From Bacteroidaceae bacterium (GTDB taxonomy: Bacteria; Bacteroidota; Bacteroidia; Bacteroidales; Bacteroidaceae): 64,000 bases of DNA. Positions 36,150 through 44,614 of the stretch are shown here, piece by piece. The notes beneath the pieces were generated by a model, which had not been told where the DNA came from, made no database searches, and was given only the letters and a program-made list of their open reading frames with translations. Made by a program: the position numbers and the translations under genes. Numbering within the stretch: position 1 is the stretch's first letter; each line of letters begins with the position of its first letter. The stretch lies in assembly GCA_017555875.1 (NCBI GenBank), contig JAFZFN010000013.1:62001-126000 (forward strand). Direction: 5' to 3'.

Positions 36150-36938
36150 ATGATGAGACGTTTTTCCTTATATATAATAGGTGTGGCGTTGTGTTGTGTC
36201 TGCACGTGTCGTGTGCAGGCTATGACTTTTTCGGATAGTACGGTCGTATATACCAAGGCCATGGCGGATAGTGCCTATGCCGAAGCAGACTACATCACTG
36301 CTGCATACATCTACGAACGTCTGATTGCTGAGCAGGGTGAGTCGGCAGCGGTGTACTACAATCTTGGTGGTGCTTACTATAGGCTTGATGACATAGCTCG
36401 CTCGATACTCAATTATGAGCGTGCATTGCTGCTCGAACCATCCCACGCGGATGCACGGTTTAATCTGGAGTTGGCGCGAGCGAAAGCCGTCGACAAGAAT
36501 GCGATGGTGACAGAGTTTTTCTTTACACGCTGGTATCGCTCGTTTGCGGCGATTATGAGTGCTGACAGCTGGGCAAAAGCCTCTATTTTATGTTTTATAA
36601 TATGTATTTCGTGTTTTGTGATATTTATTTTTAGCAAAAAGCGAAAAACTAAAAAAATTATCTTTATATTTGCATTACTCTCGCTACTTGGCAGTGTGTT
36701 GGCAGGTGTGATAGCCTCGGGTCAGACACGCAGATTGCAGCAGCGTGACCATGCTATTGTGATGGAGCCCAGCGTCACCGTGCGCAGCACTCCGAGCGAA
36801 TCAGGGACGGAGTTGTTTGTACTGCACGAGGGCAAGAAGGTGAAGATAAAGGACGATAGCCTGAGTGCGTGGAAAGAGGTGGAACTTGAGGATGGTCACA
36901 TCGGATGGCTACCTGCAGCAGCGATAGAGAAGATATAA
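36150..36938 (+). CDS. batE: BatE-like TPR and SH3-domain protein
   Basis: 262 residues. A signal peptide (LYIIGVALCCVCTCRVQA) is followed by TPR units (about 35-110: ADSAYAEADYITAAYIYERL, YYNLGGAYYRLDDIARSILNYERAL), two membrane helices (about 145-185: ILCFIICISCFVIFIF and IIFIFALLSLLGSVLAGVI), and a bacterial SH3-like domain at the end (VMEPSVTVRSTPSESGTELFVLHEG...GHIGWLPAAAI). This order matches BatE, the last gene of the aerotolerance operon. Confidence 0.86.
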   Translation: MMRRFSLYIIGVALCCVCTCRVQAMTFSDSTVVYTKAMADSAYAEADYITAAYIYERLIAEQGESAAVYYNLGGAYYRLDDIARSILNYERALLLEPSHADARFNLELARAKAVDKNAMVTEFFFTRWYRSFAAIMSADSWAKASILCFIICISCFVIFIFSKKRKTKKIIFIFALLSLLGSVLAGVIASGQTRRLQQRDHAIVMEPSVTVRSTPSESGTELFVLHEGKKVKIKDDSLSAWKEVELEDGHIGWLPAAAIEKI

Positions 36939-37024
36939 GATAAAGAGTAAGCGATCGGAAGACGGAATGTCGAGAGGTGTTTGGTGTCGTACATCGCGGA
37001 TTAGATAAAGTAAGTTGAAGCACG

Positions 37025-37732
37025 ATGAACCTACGGTGGCTGATAGACCTTGACAGGCGTATGTTGCTTGCCCTCAATGGCAGCGACTCGCTATTCTTAG
37101 ATGGTGTGATGAAGATTTACACCACCACGGTGGTGTGGGTGCCCGTAGCGCTGGTGCTTCTGTTCATTGTATTGAAGAACAACACTCCCCGTACGGCCCT
37201 TCTTACCGTGATTGCCGTGGCTTTAGCCATCGTCGCCACTGATCAGGTGTCTTCGCACCTCATCAAGCCGCTCGTGGGGCGCTTGCGTCCCTGCAATGAC
37301 CCTGCGATCATGCACTTGATTGACACCGCCAATGGTTATCGCAGTGGTGGGTATAGCTTCACGTCGAGCCATGCTTGCAACTCGTTTGGCATATTTGCCA
37401 TCGTCTCTCTCATCATCCGTCATCGCGGTCTCAGCCTCACACTGCTGTTGTGGGCAATCATCAACAGTTTTTCGCGCATATACCTCGGTGTACACTATCC
37501 AGGCGATATCCTCTGTGGAGCCATTTTGGGTGCGTCCATAGGTGCAGTGGTCTATCTTGGCTATCGTTATGTGTATCGGCGCATAGACCAGCCTATGGCC
37601 CGTATCACCGACAACTACACCTTGTCAGGCTATCAGTCGAGTGATGCTCAGCTGATGTGTCTGTCGATATACGCAGTGTTTGCCCTCATCTGTATCGGTG
37701 CGCTTATATACATAAACAACAATATACTTTAA
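37025..37732 (+). CDS. PAP2-family membrane phosphatase
   Basis: 235 residues with five or six membrane segments. The three PAP2 signature motifs are present: KPLVGRLRP (K-x6-RP), SFTSSHA (in place of PSGH) and SRIYLGVHYPGD (SR-x5-H-x3-D). Such enzymes dephosphorylate lipid phosphates such as undecaprenyl pyrophosphate, phosphatidic acid or lipid A; the substrate is not readable here. The spacing (86 bases after batE) allows co-transcription with bat genes. The start at 37025 gives MNLRWLIDLDRRMLLALNG, a common opening for the family. Confidence 0.92.
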   Translation: MNLRWLIDLDRRMLLALNGSDSLFLDGVMKIYTTTVVWVPVALVLLFIVLKNNTPRTALLTVIAVALAIVATDQVSSHLIKPLVGRLRPCNDPAIMHLIDTANGYRSGGYSFTSSHACNSFGIFAIVSLIIRHRGLSLTLLLWAIINSFSRIYLGVHYPGDILCGAILGASIGAVVYLGYRYVYRRIDQPMARITDNYTLSGYQSSDAQLMCLSIYAVFALICIGALIYINNNIL

Positions 37733-37771
37733 CAAATAAACTTATTAGTAATAATAAAAAAAATTACGATT

Positions 37772-38056
37772 ATGAGCAAGTTAATGACATTCAACGAACT
37801 GCGCAATCTTAAAGATTCATTGCCCGATGGTAGCATGCACCGTATTGCTGACGAGCTTGGTGTAAGTGTAGAGACCGTACGTAACTTCTTCGGTGGTCAG
37901 AATTTCCAGGCTGGTCAGAGCGTGGGTATCCACCTCGAGCCCGGTCCCGATGGAGGTCTTGTGCGCATCGATGACACTACAGTGCTCGACAAGGCGCTTG
38001 CTATCCTTGAAGAGTTGAAGGCAGCTGAGGCTCCTGCCGAGGAGGCTGCAGAGTAA
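37772..38056 (+). CDS. Small HTH-like protein
   Basis: 94 residues. The N-terminal half has a helix-turn-helix look (SMHRIADELGVSVETVRNFFGG), with a glycine-rich middle (GIHLEPGPDGGLVRIDD) and an acidic Ala/Glu tail. Small proteins of this form are common in Bacteroidales and sit near housekeeping genes; the target is unknown. An A-rich leader (AATAATAAAAAAAATTACG) and a strong terminator frame it, which points to a well-expressed single gene. Confidence 0.78.
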   Translation: MSKLMTFNELRNLKDSLPDGSMHRIADELGVSVETVRNFFGGQNFQAGQSVGIHLEPGPDGGLVRIDDTTVLDKALAILEELKAAEAPAEEAAE

Positions 38057-38090
38057 GCACTTTTTGTTTTCATTTTTCATTTGTTTGTTG

Positions 38091-38135
38091 AGTCCGTAAC
38101 TGCAATTCTGCGGGATTGTGTGACGGACTTTTTTG
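38091..38135 (+). terminator. Terminator of HTH-like gene
   Basis: AGTCCGT pairs with ACGGACT around a loop of about 25 bases, followed by six T. Confidence 0.75.
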
Positions 38136-38210
38136 TTCATAGCCTTTATGCACATTTACAACCTTTGTGTACTAAAAAGGTAAAAAGAGAACAAGTCAAC
38201 CTATCATCCC

Positions 38211-40682
38211 ATGAAACTGACAATTACCTTGCATTATGACACCCGTTGGGGCGAAGATGTCCGTCTAGTGTTCGACACGGTCAACAACGTCGATTTGGCT
38301 TCGGCTCATCCTATGCAGACAGACGGTAAGGGGCATTGGTTCGTCACGCTCGAAGGAGACTTCAAGCCCTCGGATCCCTACACGTTTGTAGTGGTTGAGA
38401 ACGATGCTGTCCAGCGGACTGAGTGGCGTCATCACATGCTCCCCGACACACTACACGGACATGTCTGTGTCAATGACCGCTGGCATGAGCGTTCGTCACT
38501 GGCTCCGTTCTATTCTTCAGCATTCACAAAGGCAATCTTTGCTCACGATGTTCACAGCTATAAGCCTAAGGGTAACGCATCGGTATGCGTTTGCTGCGAA
38601 GCGCCTACATTGCGAAAAAATCAGGTGCTTGCACTTTGTGGCGATAGAGCATCTCTAGGTGCATGGAATCCCGACCATGCCCTCCTCATGGAGCCTCATG
38701 GCACCGAGTGGCAGTTGTGGCTGGATAAGGAGGAGCTGGGCGAGCAGTCCGAGTTTAAGTTTATCATCCTCGAGAAGACTACCGACAAAGCTCAGCCCTC
38801 GGCACTCCAGCTAGCCTATTGGGAGCCAGGCGAGAATCGCACCCTTTACGTAGATCCCTATAGCGATGTTACATTGCGTGTGTTGCGCACCTACAGCTTG
38901 CGCGACCCTCAAGAGCATTGGCGTGGCGCGGGTGTGGCCATCCCTGTTTTCTCGCTCCGCTCAGAGCAAAGCTTCGGCATAGGCGAGTTTTCTGACATCC
39001 CCCTTATGGTCGACTGGGCAGCCAAGACAGGGCAGTGCTTCCTGCAGTTGCTCCCTGTCAATGATACTACGATGAACCGCAACTGGCACGAGTCGTATCC
39101 CTATAACGCCATCTCATGCTTTGCGCTCAATCCTGCCTACATTCGCCTCGAGGAGGTCGGCACGCTCTCCGATAAGGAGGCCATGAAGCAGTTCCGCACC
39201 CGCCAGCGCGAGCTCAACCAGCTTCCTCAGGTCGACTACGATGCTGTCATCGCGGCCAAGTGGGACTACTTGCATCGCATCTTCGCTCAGGAGGGTGAGC
39301 GTACACTCGCCTCGGCATCCTTCAAGCTCTTCTATGAGGACAACGCCTCATGGCTGCGCCCCTATGCCGCATTCTGCTACCTGAGAGACAAGTATGGCAC
39401 GCCCGACTACACGCAGTGGGGTGACGACAGTGTTTACAATGCCGACCACGAGGAGGCTGTAGGACCCATATATCTGTACATACAGTATCATCTGCACCTG
39501 CAGCTCAAGCGTGCTGCAGACTATGCGCACCGTCATGGCGTGGTGCTCAAGGGCGACATCCCCATCGGCATCAGCCGCACGAGTGTGGAGGCATGGTGTC
39601 ACCCTGGGCTCTTCTGCCTAGAGAGCCAGGCGGGCGCTCCGCCCGATGCCTTTGCCCGCGACGGACAGAACTGGGGATTCCCTACTTACAACTGGCGTGC
39701 TATGGCTGAGGAACGCTACCATTGGTTTGCCCAGCGCTTCACCAAGATGGCCGACTACTTCGATGCCTATCGTATCGACCACCTGTTGGGCTTCTTCCGC
39801 ATATGGGAGATACCTGGCTACACCAAGAGTGGACTCCTCGGACACTTCAACCCCGCCATGCCACTTACAGTAGAGGAAATCAATGCTGCAGGCATGAACT
39901 TTTACAAGGAACGTTATGCCATGCCCTTCTCTCCTGATGATGAGACCGATGTGCTCTTTGTTGAGGATCCCTATCAGGCTGGATGTTATCATCCTCGCAT
40001 CAATGGTTTTGATACCGAGTCTTTCAAGGCACTCCCAGAGAATGAGCGTAGGGCATTCTATGCTCTGCACGATAACTTCTACTATCATCGCCACAATGAC
40101 TTCTGGCATGCTGAGGCGATGAAGAAGTTGCCCGCCTTAGTCGACAGCACCGACATGCTCGTCTGTGGTGAGGACCTCGGCATGATACCCGCCTGCGTGC
40201 CTGCCGTAATGGACGAGCTACGCATCCTTTCGCTCGAGATACAACGTATGCCCAAGGGGTATGGCTGTAGTGTGGATAACCCTGCAAACTATCCCTACTA
40301 TGCTGTGTGCACTACCTCTACTCATGATATGAGTGGTATTCGTGGATGGTGGACCGAAGATCCTTCGCTCACGCAGTACTACTGGACCGAGTTATTGCGT
40401 CAGCGTGGCAAGGCACCTGCCGACTGCGAAGCTTGGGCTTGCGAGTGCATCGTTCGTCAACACCTCGATTCGCCTGCCATGCTCACCATCCTTCCTCTTC
40501 AAGACTGGATGGCTATCGATGAGCACTTGCGCAGTGCTGACTATGAATCCGAGCGCATCAATGTGCCTGCCAATCCTCATCACTATTGGCGTTATCGCAT
40601 GCACCTCACCTTAGAGGAGCTACTCAAAGCCGACGACTTCAATCGCACGGTGAGTCGCCTCGTGGCGCAGAGCGGGAGATAA
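38211..40682 (+). CDS. malQ: 4-alpha-glucanotransferase (GH77) with N-terminal starch-binding domains
   Basis: 823 residues with no signal peptide, so cytoplasmic. Two CBM20-type domains (about 1-100 and 115-225, the second with LALCGDRASLGAWNPDHAL) precede the GH77 barrel. Catalytic residues: nucleophile Asp about 523 (YRIDHLLGFF), acid/base Glu about 654 (CGEDLGMIP) and Asp about 706 (STHDMSG). The enzyme moves alpha-1,4-glucan segments between maltodextrins, releasing glucose. The layout resembles plant DPE2 and the long Bacteroidetes MalQ. It converges on the two-component genes of the starch locus and should act on maltose and maltodextrin brought in by the MFS protein. Confidence 0.94.
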   Translation: MKLTITLHYDTRWGEDVRLVFDTVNNVDLASAHPMQTDGKGHWFVTLEGDFKPSDPYTFVVVENDAVQRTEWRHHMLPDTLHGHVCVNDRWHERSSLAPFYSSAFTKAIFAHDVHSYKPKGNASVCVCCEAPTLRKNQVLALCGDRASLGAWNPDHALLMEPHGTEWQLWLDKEELGEQSEFKFIILEKTTDKAQPSALQLAYWEPGENRTLYVDPYSDVTLRVLRTYSLRDPQEHWRGAGVAIPVFSLRSEQSFGIGEFSDIPLMVDWAAKTGQCFLQLLPVNDTTMNRNWHESYPYNAISCFALNPAYIRLEEVGTLSDKEAMKQFRTRQRELNQLPQVDYDAVIAAKWDYLHRIFAQEGERTLASASFKLFYEDNASWLRPYAAFCYLRDKYGTPDYTQWGDDSVYNADHEEAVGPIYLYIQYHLHLQLKRAADYAHRHGVVLKGDIPIGISRTSVEAWCHPGLFCLESQAGAPPDAFARDGQNWGFPTYNWRAMAEERYHWFAQRFTKMADYFDAYRIDHLLGFFRIWEIPGYTKSGLLGHFNPAMPLTVEEINAAGMNFYKERYAMPFSPDDETDVLFVEDPYQAGCYHPRINGFDTESFKALPENERRAFYALHDNFYYHRHNDFWHAEAMKKLPALVDSTDMLVCGEDLGMIPACVPAVMDELRILSLEIQRMPKGYGCSVDNPANYPYYAVCTTSTHDMSGIRGWWTEDPSLTQYYWTELLRQRGKAPADCEAWACECIVRQHLDSPAMLTILPLQDWMAIDEHLRSADYESERINVPANPHHYWRYRMHLTLEELLKADDFNRTVSRLVAQSGR

Positions 40683-40705
40683 CACTATTCGTCTTTCCAA
40701 ACTCA

Positions 40706-40742
40706 AAGCAATAGGGCATCCTTTCGGGGTGCCCTATTGCTT
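40706..40742. terminator. Bidirectional terminator between malQ and regulator gene
   Basis: AAGCAATAGGGCA pairs with TGCCCTATTGCTT, with further pairs inside. It lies between convergent genes. Confidence 0.8.
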
Positions 40743-40846
40743 CGATATACATGTTGTAATTATTAATTCATGACATCACTTCCCTTGTATATAAAGCCTT
40801 CTTTATGATTCTATGGTGATGATACACTTGTGTTTCTTCGATTGGG

Positions 40847-41590
40847 TCATCGTTCCAGCCACGACATGAAGTCGTCCACTCGTGAGCGGCTCACGGTGAG
40901 CTCCTCTGCTGTGTCCACGAAGGGGATGATTCTGAGTCGCCCTCCTTGCTTTACGATACTCTTGATTCCCCTTGATGCCATGATGCAGCTTCGTGAGATT
41001 TTGAAGAATTTTTCGGGGTCGAGCACATCGGCCACCACGTCGAGCGAGGCGTCGAGGATATACCGACATCCAGTCGATGTGACTACGTAGTTGCACTTTT
41101 CCTCAGAGCAAATGTAGGCAATGTCTGTTGTTGGTACTGGCACTATGCGGTCATTGAACTTCACCACCAATCGTTCCCTATAGCGTCTAGCCTCTGTGGA
41201 TGTTTTTATCGTGGCTTCTATGTTTGGCTTATCTGTTCGCGTACAGCAGCGTGACACAGCACGCAGCAGCGCCTCTGGTGCTATGGGCTTGAGCAGATAG
41301 TCTACGCTTCCTGCCTCGAAGGCTTTGATGGCATAGGTGTCATAGGCTGTGGTCATGATGACCTTGCCCTTGACATCTGTCTTCCTGAAAATTTCAAAGC
41401 ACACACCATCTGCCAGCTCCACATCCATGAACAGTATGTCTGCCCTGTGTGTGGGTTCCTGTAGCCATTCCACAGTGCCAGCTACTGAGGTGGTCGTACC
41501 CACCACTTCAATGTCTGTGCAGTATTGTCGCAACATTCTCGTCAGATTGTTTTGAGCCATTATCTCATCTTCAATAATCAGTGCAGTCAT
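40847..41590 (-). CDS. LytTR-family response regulator
   Basis: 247 residues. The receiver domain (1-120) has ALIIEDE, phospho-acceptor Asp in LFMDVEL (about residue 55), Thr in VIMTTAYD and Lys in YLLKPI. The C-terminal LytTR DNA-binding domain (about 145-245) contains VPTTDIAYICSEEKCNYVVTSTGCRYI and FKISRSCIMASRGIKSI. Its kinase partner gene ends 39 bases upstream in the same direction. The position next to the sus operon, and the LytTR-type direct repeats at 43117-43167, suggest it controls starch genes and perhaps itself. Confidence 0.93.
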   Translation of the reverse strand: MTALIIEDEIMAQNNLTRMLRQYCTDIEVVGTTTSVAGTVEWLQEPTHRADILFMDVELADGVCFEIFRKTDVKGKVIMTTAYDTYAIKAFEAGSVDYLLKPIAPEALLRAVSRCCTRTDKPNIEATIKTSTEARRYRERLVVKFNDRIVPVPTTDIAYICSEEKCNYVVTSTGCRYILDASLDVVADVLDPEKFFKISRSCIMASRGIKSIVKQGGRLRIIPFVDTAEELTVSRSRVDDFMSWLER

Positions 41591-41629
41591 ATTGTTCGTG
41601 CGTGAAAATAGGAGTTAATTGTTTGCTTG

Positions 41630-43057
41630 TCAGAGGAGAGGTATCGTCACCCTATACTTGTTATCAGTGTTGTCGATGACAATCTTTTTATCGGAGAGGG
41701 AGCGATAGTGTTCTCGTATGTACTTCTGTCCCAGTTTGGTCGAGGTGGTGTGTGTATACTTTGGTTGTACGTTGTTTTCTACCGTGAGTCGCTCCATGTC
41801 TGCAGCTATGCAGATGCGTAGGGGATTGGCGGTGCTTACTGTATTGTGCTTGAAGGCATTTTCCACGAGCAACTGCACTGTGCAAGGCACCACCATGCGT
41901 TGCATGGCCTCGTCGGAGATGTCGAACTCGACTTCAAATCCTTCGGCGAATCTCACTTTCAGGAGCGATACGTATTCCTGTATGAACTCAATCTCCTCGC
42001 GCAGCGAGACCAAGGCTTCTTCTTCGCATCGCAACATGTAGCGGTACATGTGAGCGAGTTTGTGGATGTAGTCACTGGCTTGCTCTGTGCGCTGCTCACA
42101 CACTAGTCCGTCGAGTGTATTGAGCGAGTTGAATAGGAAGTGTGGGTTGACCTGTTGCTTGAGTGTGGCGTATCGGTATTGGGCTTGTGCCGCTCTCACT
42201 CGCTCGAGCTGCATGGCCTTGCGTGTTGCGAAGATGCTATTGACCAGCACCATCATGCAATAGATGGTGGTCTCTACGAGCACTGCTGCTACGAGACATC
42301 TCAGATATTCTTGGATGTCTATTTCCCACACGAGGGTCCCTTCTTGTATGACACAGAAACTCCATGCCCCCACTGCCGACACGACCGTGGTGAAGAGGAG
42401 GTAGTCTAACCATATTAGTGCTGTACTTTTCTTATTTCGGTGCAGACGTCTCACGAAGATGATGGTAAGACACATATAGGTGATGAGCGCTGGCGAACTT
42501 GACAGTATGTCCCAAGCATACGCCATGACGCTAGTATCTGCATATAGGGGCGATGCGAAGAGCATAGCAGCTCCTTTGCGCAATGCCAATATGGCTCCTA
42601 CTATGACCAGTACCCAGCGCAGTTTGGCACTTGACTGTGCGAGGTCTGCTCTCGTCCTATTGGTCATATAGGTAAGTCGCGACAGCCCGATGAGTGTCCA
42701 TCCCAACAGCTCGGTGGTGAGTATCGTGGCTACAATCCTGGCTGCCGCTTCCACATGGATGATCCTATGGATGAAGGCCGCTCCTAATGTGCCGACCACG
42801 AACCCCACCACATTGGCCACGATCACCATGATGGCGATGATGTCTATGGTCATACCTTTCTTAATGCATAGTATCACCGTCATGGTCATGGTCAGGATTG
42901 TGAGTGTGAGTGCGTCATCCACCTCATACTTCCAGCAGACCAGCACGACAAGTGCGTGTAGCAAGGCAAACAAGTGTACCGTATTGGGTGATTTTATCGC
43001 TCTCAGCATAGTCCAATCCTCTTTTTCGACATCAAAGGTAAAGCTTTTTTCTGACAT
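41630..43057 (-). CDS. LytS-type sensor histidine kinase
   Basis: About 475 residues from the ATG at 43057; the frame also opens with a TTG at 43069. The N-terminal half holds about eight hydrophobic segments with almost no periplasmic loops, so the signal is probably sensed within or near the membrane. The His_kinase domain has the phospho-acceptor in QYRYATLKQQVNPHFLFNSLNTLDGL, followed by an HATPase domain with LVENAFKHN. It pairs with the LytTR regulator gene downstream. Starch loci of this phylum are more often run by SusR or hybrid regulators, so this pairing is of note. Confidence 0.9.
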   Translation of the reverse strand: MSEKSFTFDVEKEDWTMLRAIKSPNTVHLFALLHALVVLVCWKYEVDDALTLTILTMTMTVILCIKKGMTIDIIAIMVIVANVVGFVVGTLGAAFIHRIIHVEAAARIVATILTTELLGWTLIGLSRLTYMTNRTRADLAQSSAKLRWVLVIVGAILALRKGAAMLFASPLYADTSVMAYAWDILSSSPALITYMCLTIIFVRRLHRNKKSTALIWLDYLLFTTVVSAVGAWSFCVIQEGTLVWEIDIQEYLRCLVAAVLVETTIYCMMVLVNSIFATRKAMQLERVRAAQAQYRYATLKQQVNPHFLFNSLNTLDGLVCEQRTEQASDYIHKLAHMYRYMLRCEEEALVSLREEIEFIQEYVSLLKVRFAEGFEVEFDISDEAMQRMVVPCTVQLLVENAFKHNTVSTANPLRICIAADMERLTVENNVQPKYTHTTSTKLGQKYIREHYRSLSDKKIVIDNTDNKYRVTIPLL

Positions 43058-43116
43058 CAGCGATACCAAAAGCCAATAATCTGTGATTTGCCTAAAATCG
43101 TCAGTTTATCTCAGTC

Positions 43117-43167
43117 TCCATTCATCAATCCGACATTTCCATTCGTCGCGGTAAAATTACCGTTCGT
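43117..43167 (+). promoter_or_regulatory. Three LytTR-type direct repeats, 21-base spacing
   Basis: TCCATTCAT (43117), TCCATTCGT (43138) and ACCGTTCGT (43159) start exactly 21 bases apart, which puts them on one face of the helix. The third matches the published LytTR consensus [TA][AC][CA]GTTN[AG][TG] at every position; the first two differ only at the G. They lie between the kinase and MFS genes, about 45-95 bases upstream of the MFS -7 box, a place suited to activation. Confidence 0.7.
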
Positions 43168-43211
43168 CGGTAATGCTACTTTTCGGTACATGTGCATACG
43201 AAAAAGATTAC

Positions 43212-43219
43212 TATTTTTG
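43212..43219 (+). promoter_or_regulatory. -7 box of MFS-sus operon
   Basis: TATTTTTG fits the TAnnTTTG consensus. There is no good TTTG at the -33 position, as expected for an activator-dependent promoter. Transcription would start near 43226. Confidence 0.55.
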
Positions 43220-43283
43220 CATTGGCAACTATGCCTTTTGGGGCTAGGTTGCTACTGACTAGCGAACAATAAAAGTATATACC

Positions 43284-44591
43284 ATGAACTCTCATCGCCT
43301 TCCTTTTTGGCAGTTATGGAACCTCAGCCTCGGCTTCTTTGGGGTGCAGATAGCATACTCTTTGCAAAGTGCAAATATCAGTCGAATATTTGCAACACTG
43401 GGTGCAGACCCTCACGACTTGAGCTATTTTTGGATACTTCCCCCGCTCATGGGCATGATAGTTCAGCCTCTAGTTGGTAAGTATAGTGATAAGACGTGGT
43501 GTCGCTTGGGCCGTCGTATCCCTTATTTGTTGGTAGGTTCGTTTGTTGCTATTCTTGTCATGTGTTTGTTGCCCAATGCGGGTAGTTTCGGCTTCGCTGT
43601 GGGTGGTGCCATGATATTTGGGCTTGTGGCACTCATGTTGCTCGACACCTCTATCAATATGGCCATGCAGCCATTCAAGATGCTCGTAGGCGATATGGTC
43701 AATGAGGAGCAGAAGGGCCAGGCCTATTCCATCCAGAGCTTCCTCTGCAATGCTGGTAGCTTGGTGGGTTATATCTTCCCCTTCTTATTTGCTTGGATAG
43801 GATTGTCTAATACGGCACCAGAAGGAGAGATTCCCGATACGGTGAAGTATGCCTTCTACATCGGTGCAGCCATTCTTATCCTTTGTGTACTCTTTACAAG
43901 TGTCAAGGTGAAGGAGATGCCTCCAAAAGAGTATGCCGAATTTCATGGTATCGACCCCAATGTAACCACAGCTGAGGCTCCTAGTATGTTTGCTCTGCTT
44001 AAAAATGCTCCTAACGCATTCTGGACAGTAGGCTTGGTGCAATTCTTCTGTTGGGCAGCCTTCATGTATATGTGGACCTATACCAATGGTGCCATCGCCG
44101 ATACCGTATGGGACGTCACAGATGTTCGTTCCGAGGGATATCAGGCTGCAGGCAACTGGGTTGGTATCCTGTTTGCCGTGCAAGCAGTAGGCTCCATGTT
44201 GTGGGCATTGCTCATCCCTAAGTTCAAGAATATCAAGACGGCATACGTCGTGAGTCTCCTCTTGGGAGCTGTTGGTTTTGCTTCGGTGTATTTCATTCAT
44301 GACCAGTATCTACTATTTGTCTCATTCCTTCTCATTGGAGCTGCTTGGGCAGCCATGTTGGCTATACCTTTCACTTTGTTGACCAATTCCTTGTCTGGTG
44401 AGCATATTGGAACCTATTTGGGCCTGTTCAACGGAACTATCTGTCTGCCTCAGATTGTAGCAGCCGCTTGTGGAGGACTATTGCTGAAGGCTGTAGGAGG
44501 AAGTCAGGTAAATATGTTTGTCGTGGCAGGAGTGCTGCTTGTGTTAGGTGCTGTTGCGGTAGGTCTTATAAAGGAGAAGAAAGCAAAATAA
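43284..44591 (+). CDS. MFS sugar transporter (probable maltose/glucose importer)
   Basis: 435 residues with twelve predicted helices. The N-terminal part (FWQLWNLSLGFFGVQIAYSLQSANISRIF...LPPLMGMIVQPLVGKYSD) and the loop GRRIPYLLVG match the sucrose/maltose-type transporters found in starch loci of gut Bacteroidetes. A conserved internal motif (QPFKMLVGDMVNEEQKGQAYS) follows. It should move products of GH13/GH97 digestion across the inner membrane. It is the first gene of the sus operon: susC starts 23 bases after its stop. Confidence 0.9.
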   Translation: MNSHRLPFWQLWNLSLGFFGVQIAYSLQSANISRIFATLGADPHDLSYFWILPPLMGMIVQPLVGKYSDKTWCRLGRRIPYLLVGSFVAILVMCLLPNAGSFGFAVGGAMIFGLVALMLLDTSINMAMQPFKMLVGDMVNEEQKGQAYSIQSFLCNAGSLVGYIFPFLFAWIGLSNTAPEGEIPDTVKYAFYIGAAILILCVLFTSVKVKEMPPKEYAEFHGIDPNVTTAEAPSMFALLKNAPNAFWTVGLVQFFCWAAFMYMWTYTNGAIADTVWDVTDVRSEGYQAAGNWVGILFAVQAVGSMLWALLIPKFKNIKTAYVVSLLLGAVGFASVYFIHDQYLLFVSFLLIGAAWAAMLAIPFTLLTNSLSGEHIGTYLGLFNGTICLPQIVAAACGGLLLKAVGGSQVNMFVVAGVLLVLGAVAVGLIKEKKAK

Positions 44592-44614
44592 AAAATCATC
44601 TTTAGTATAATACC

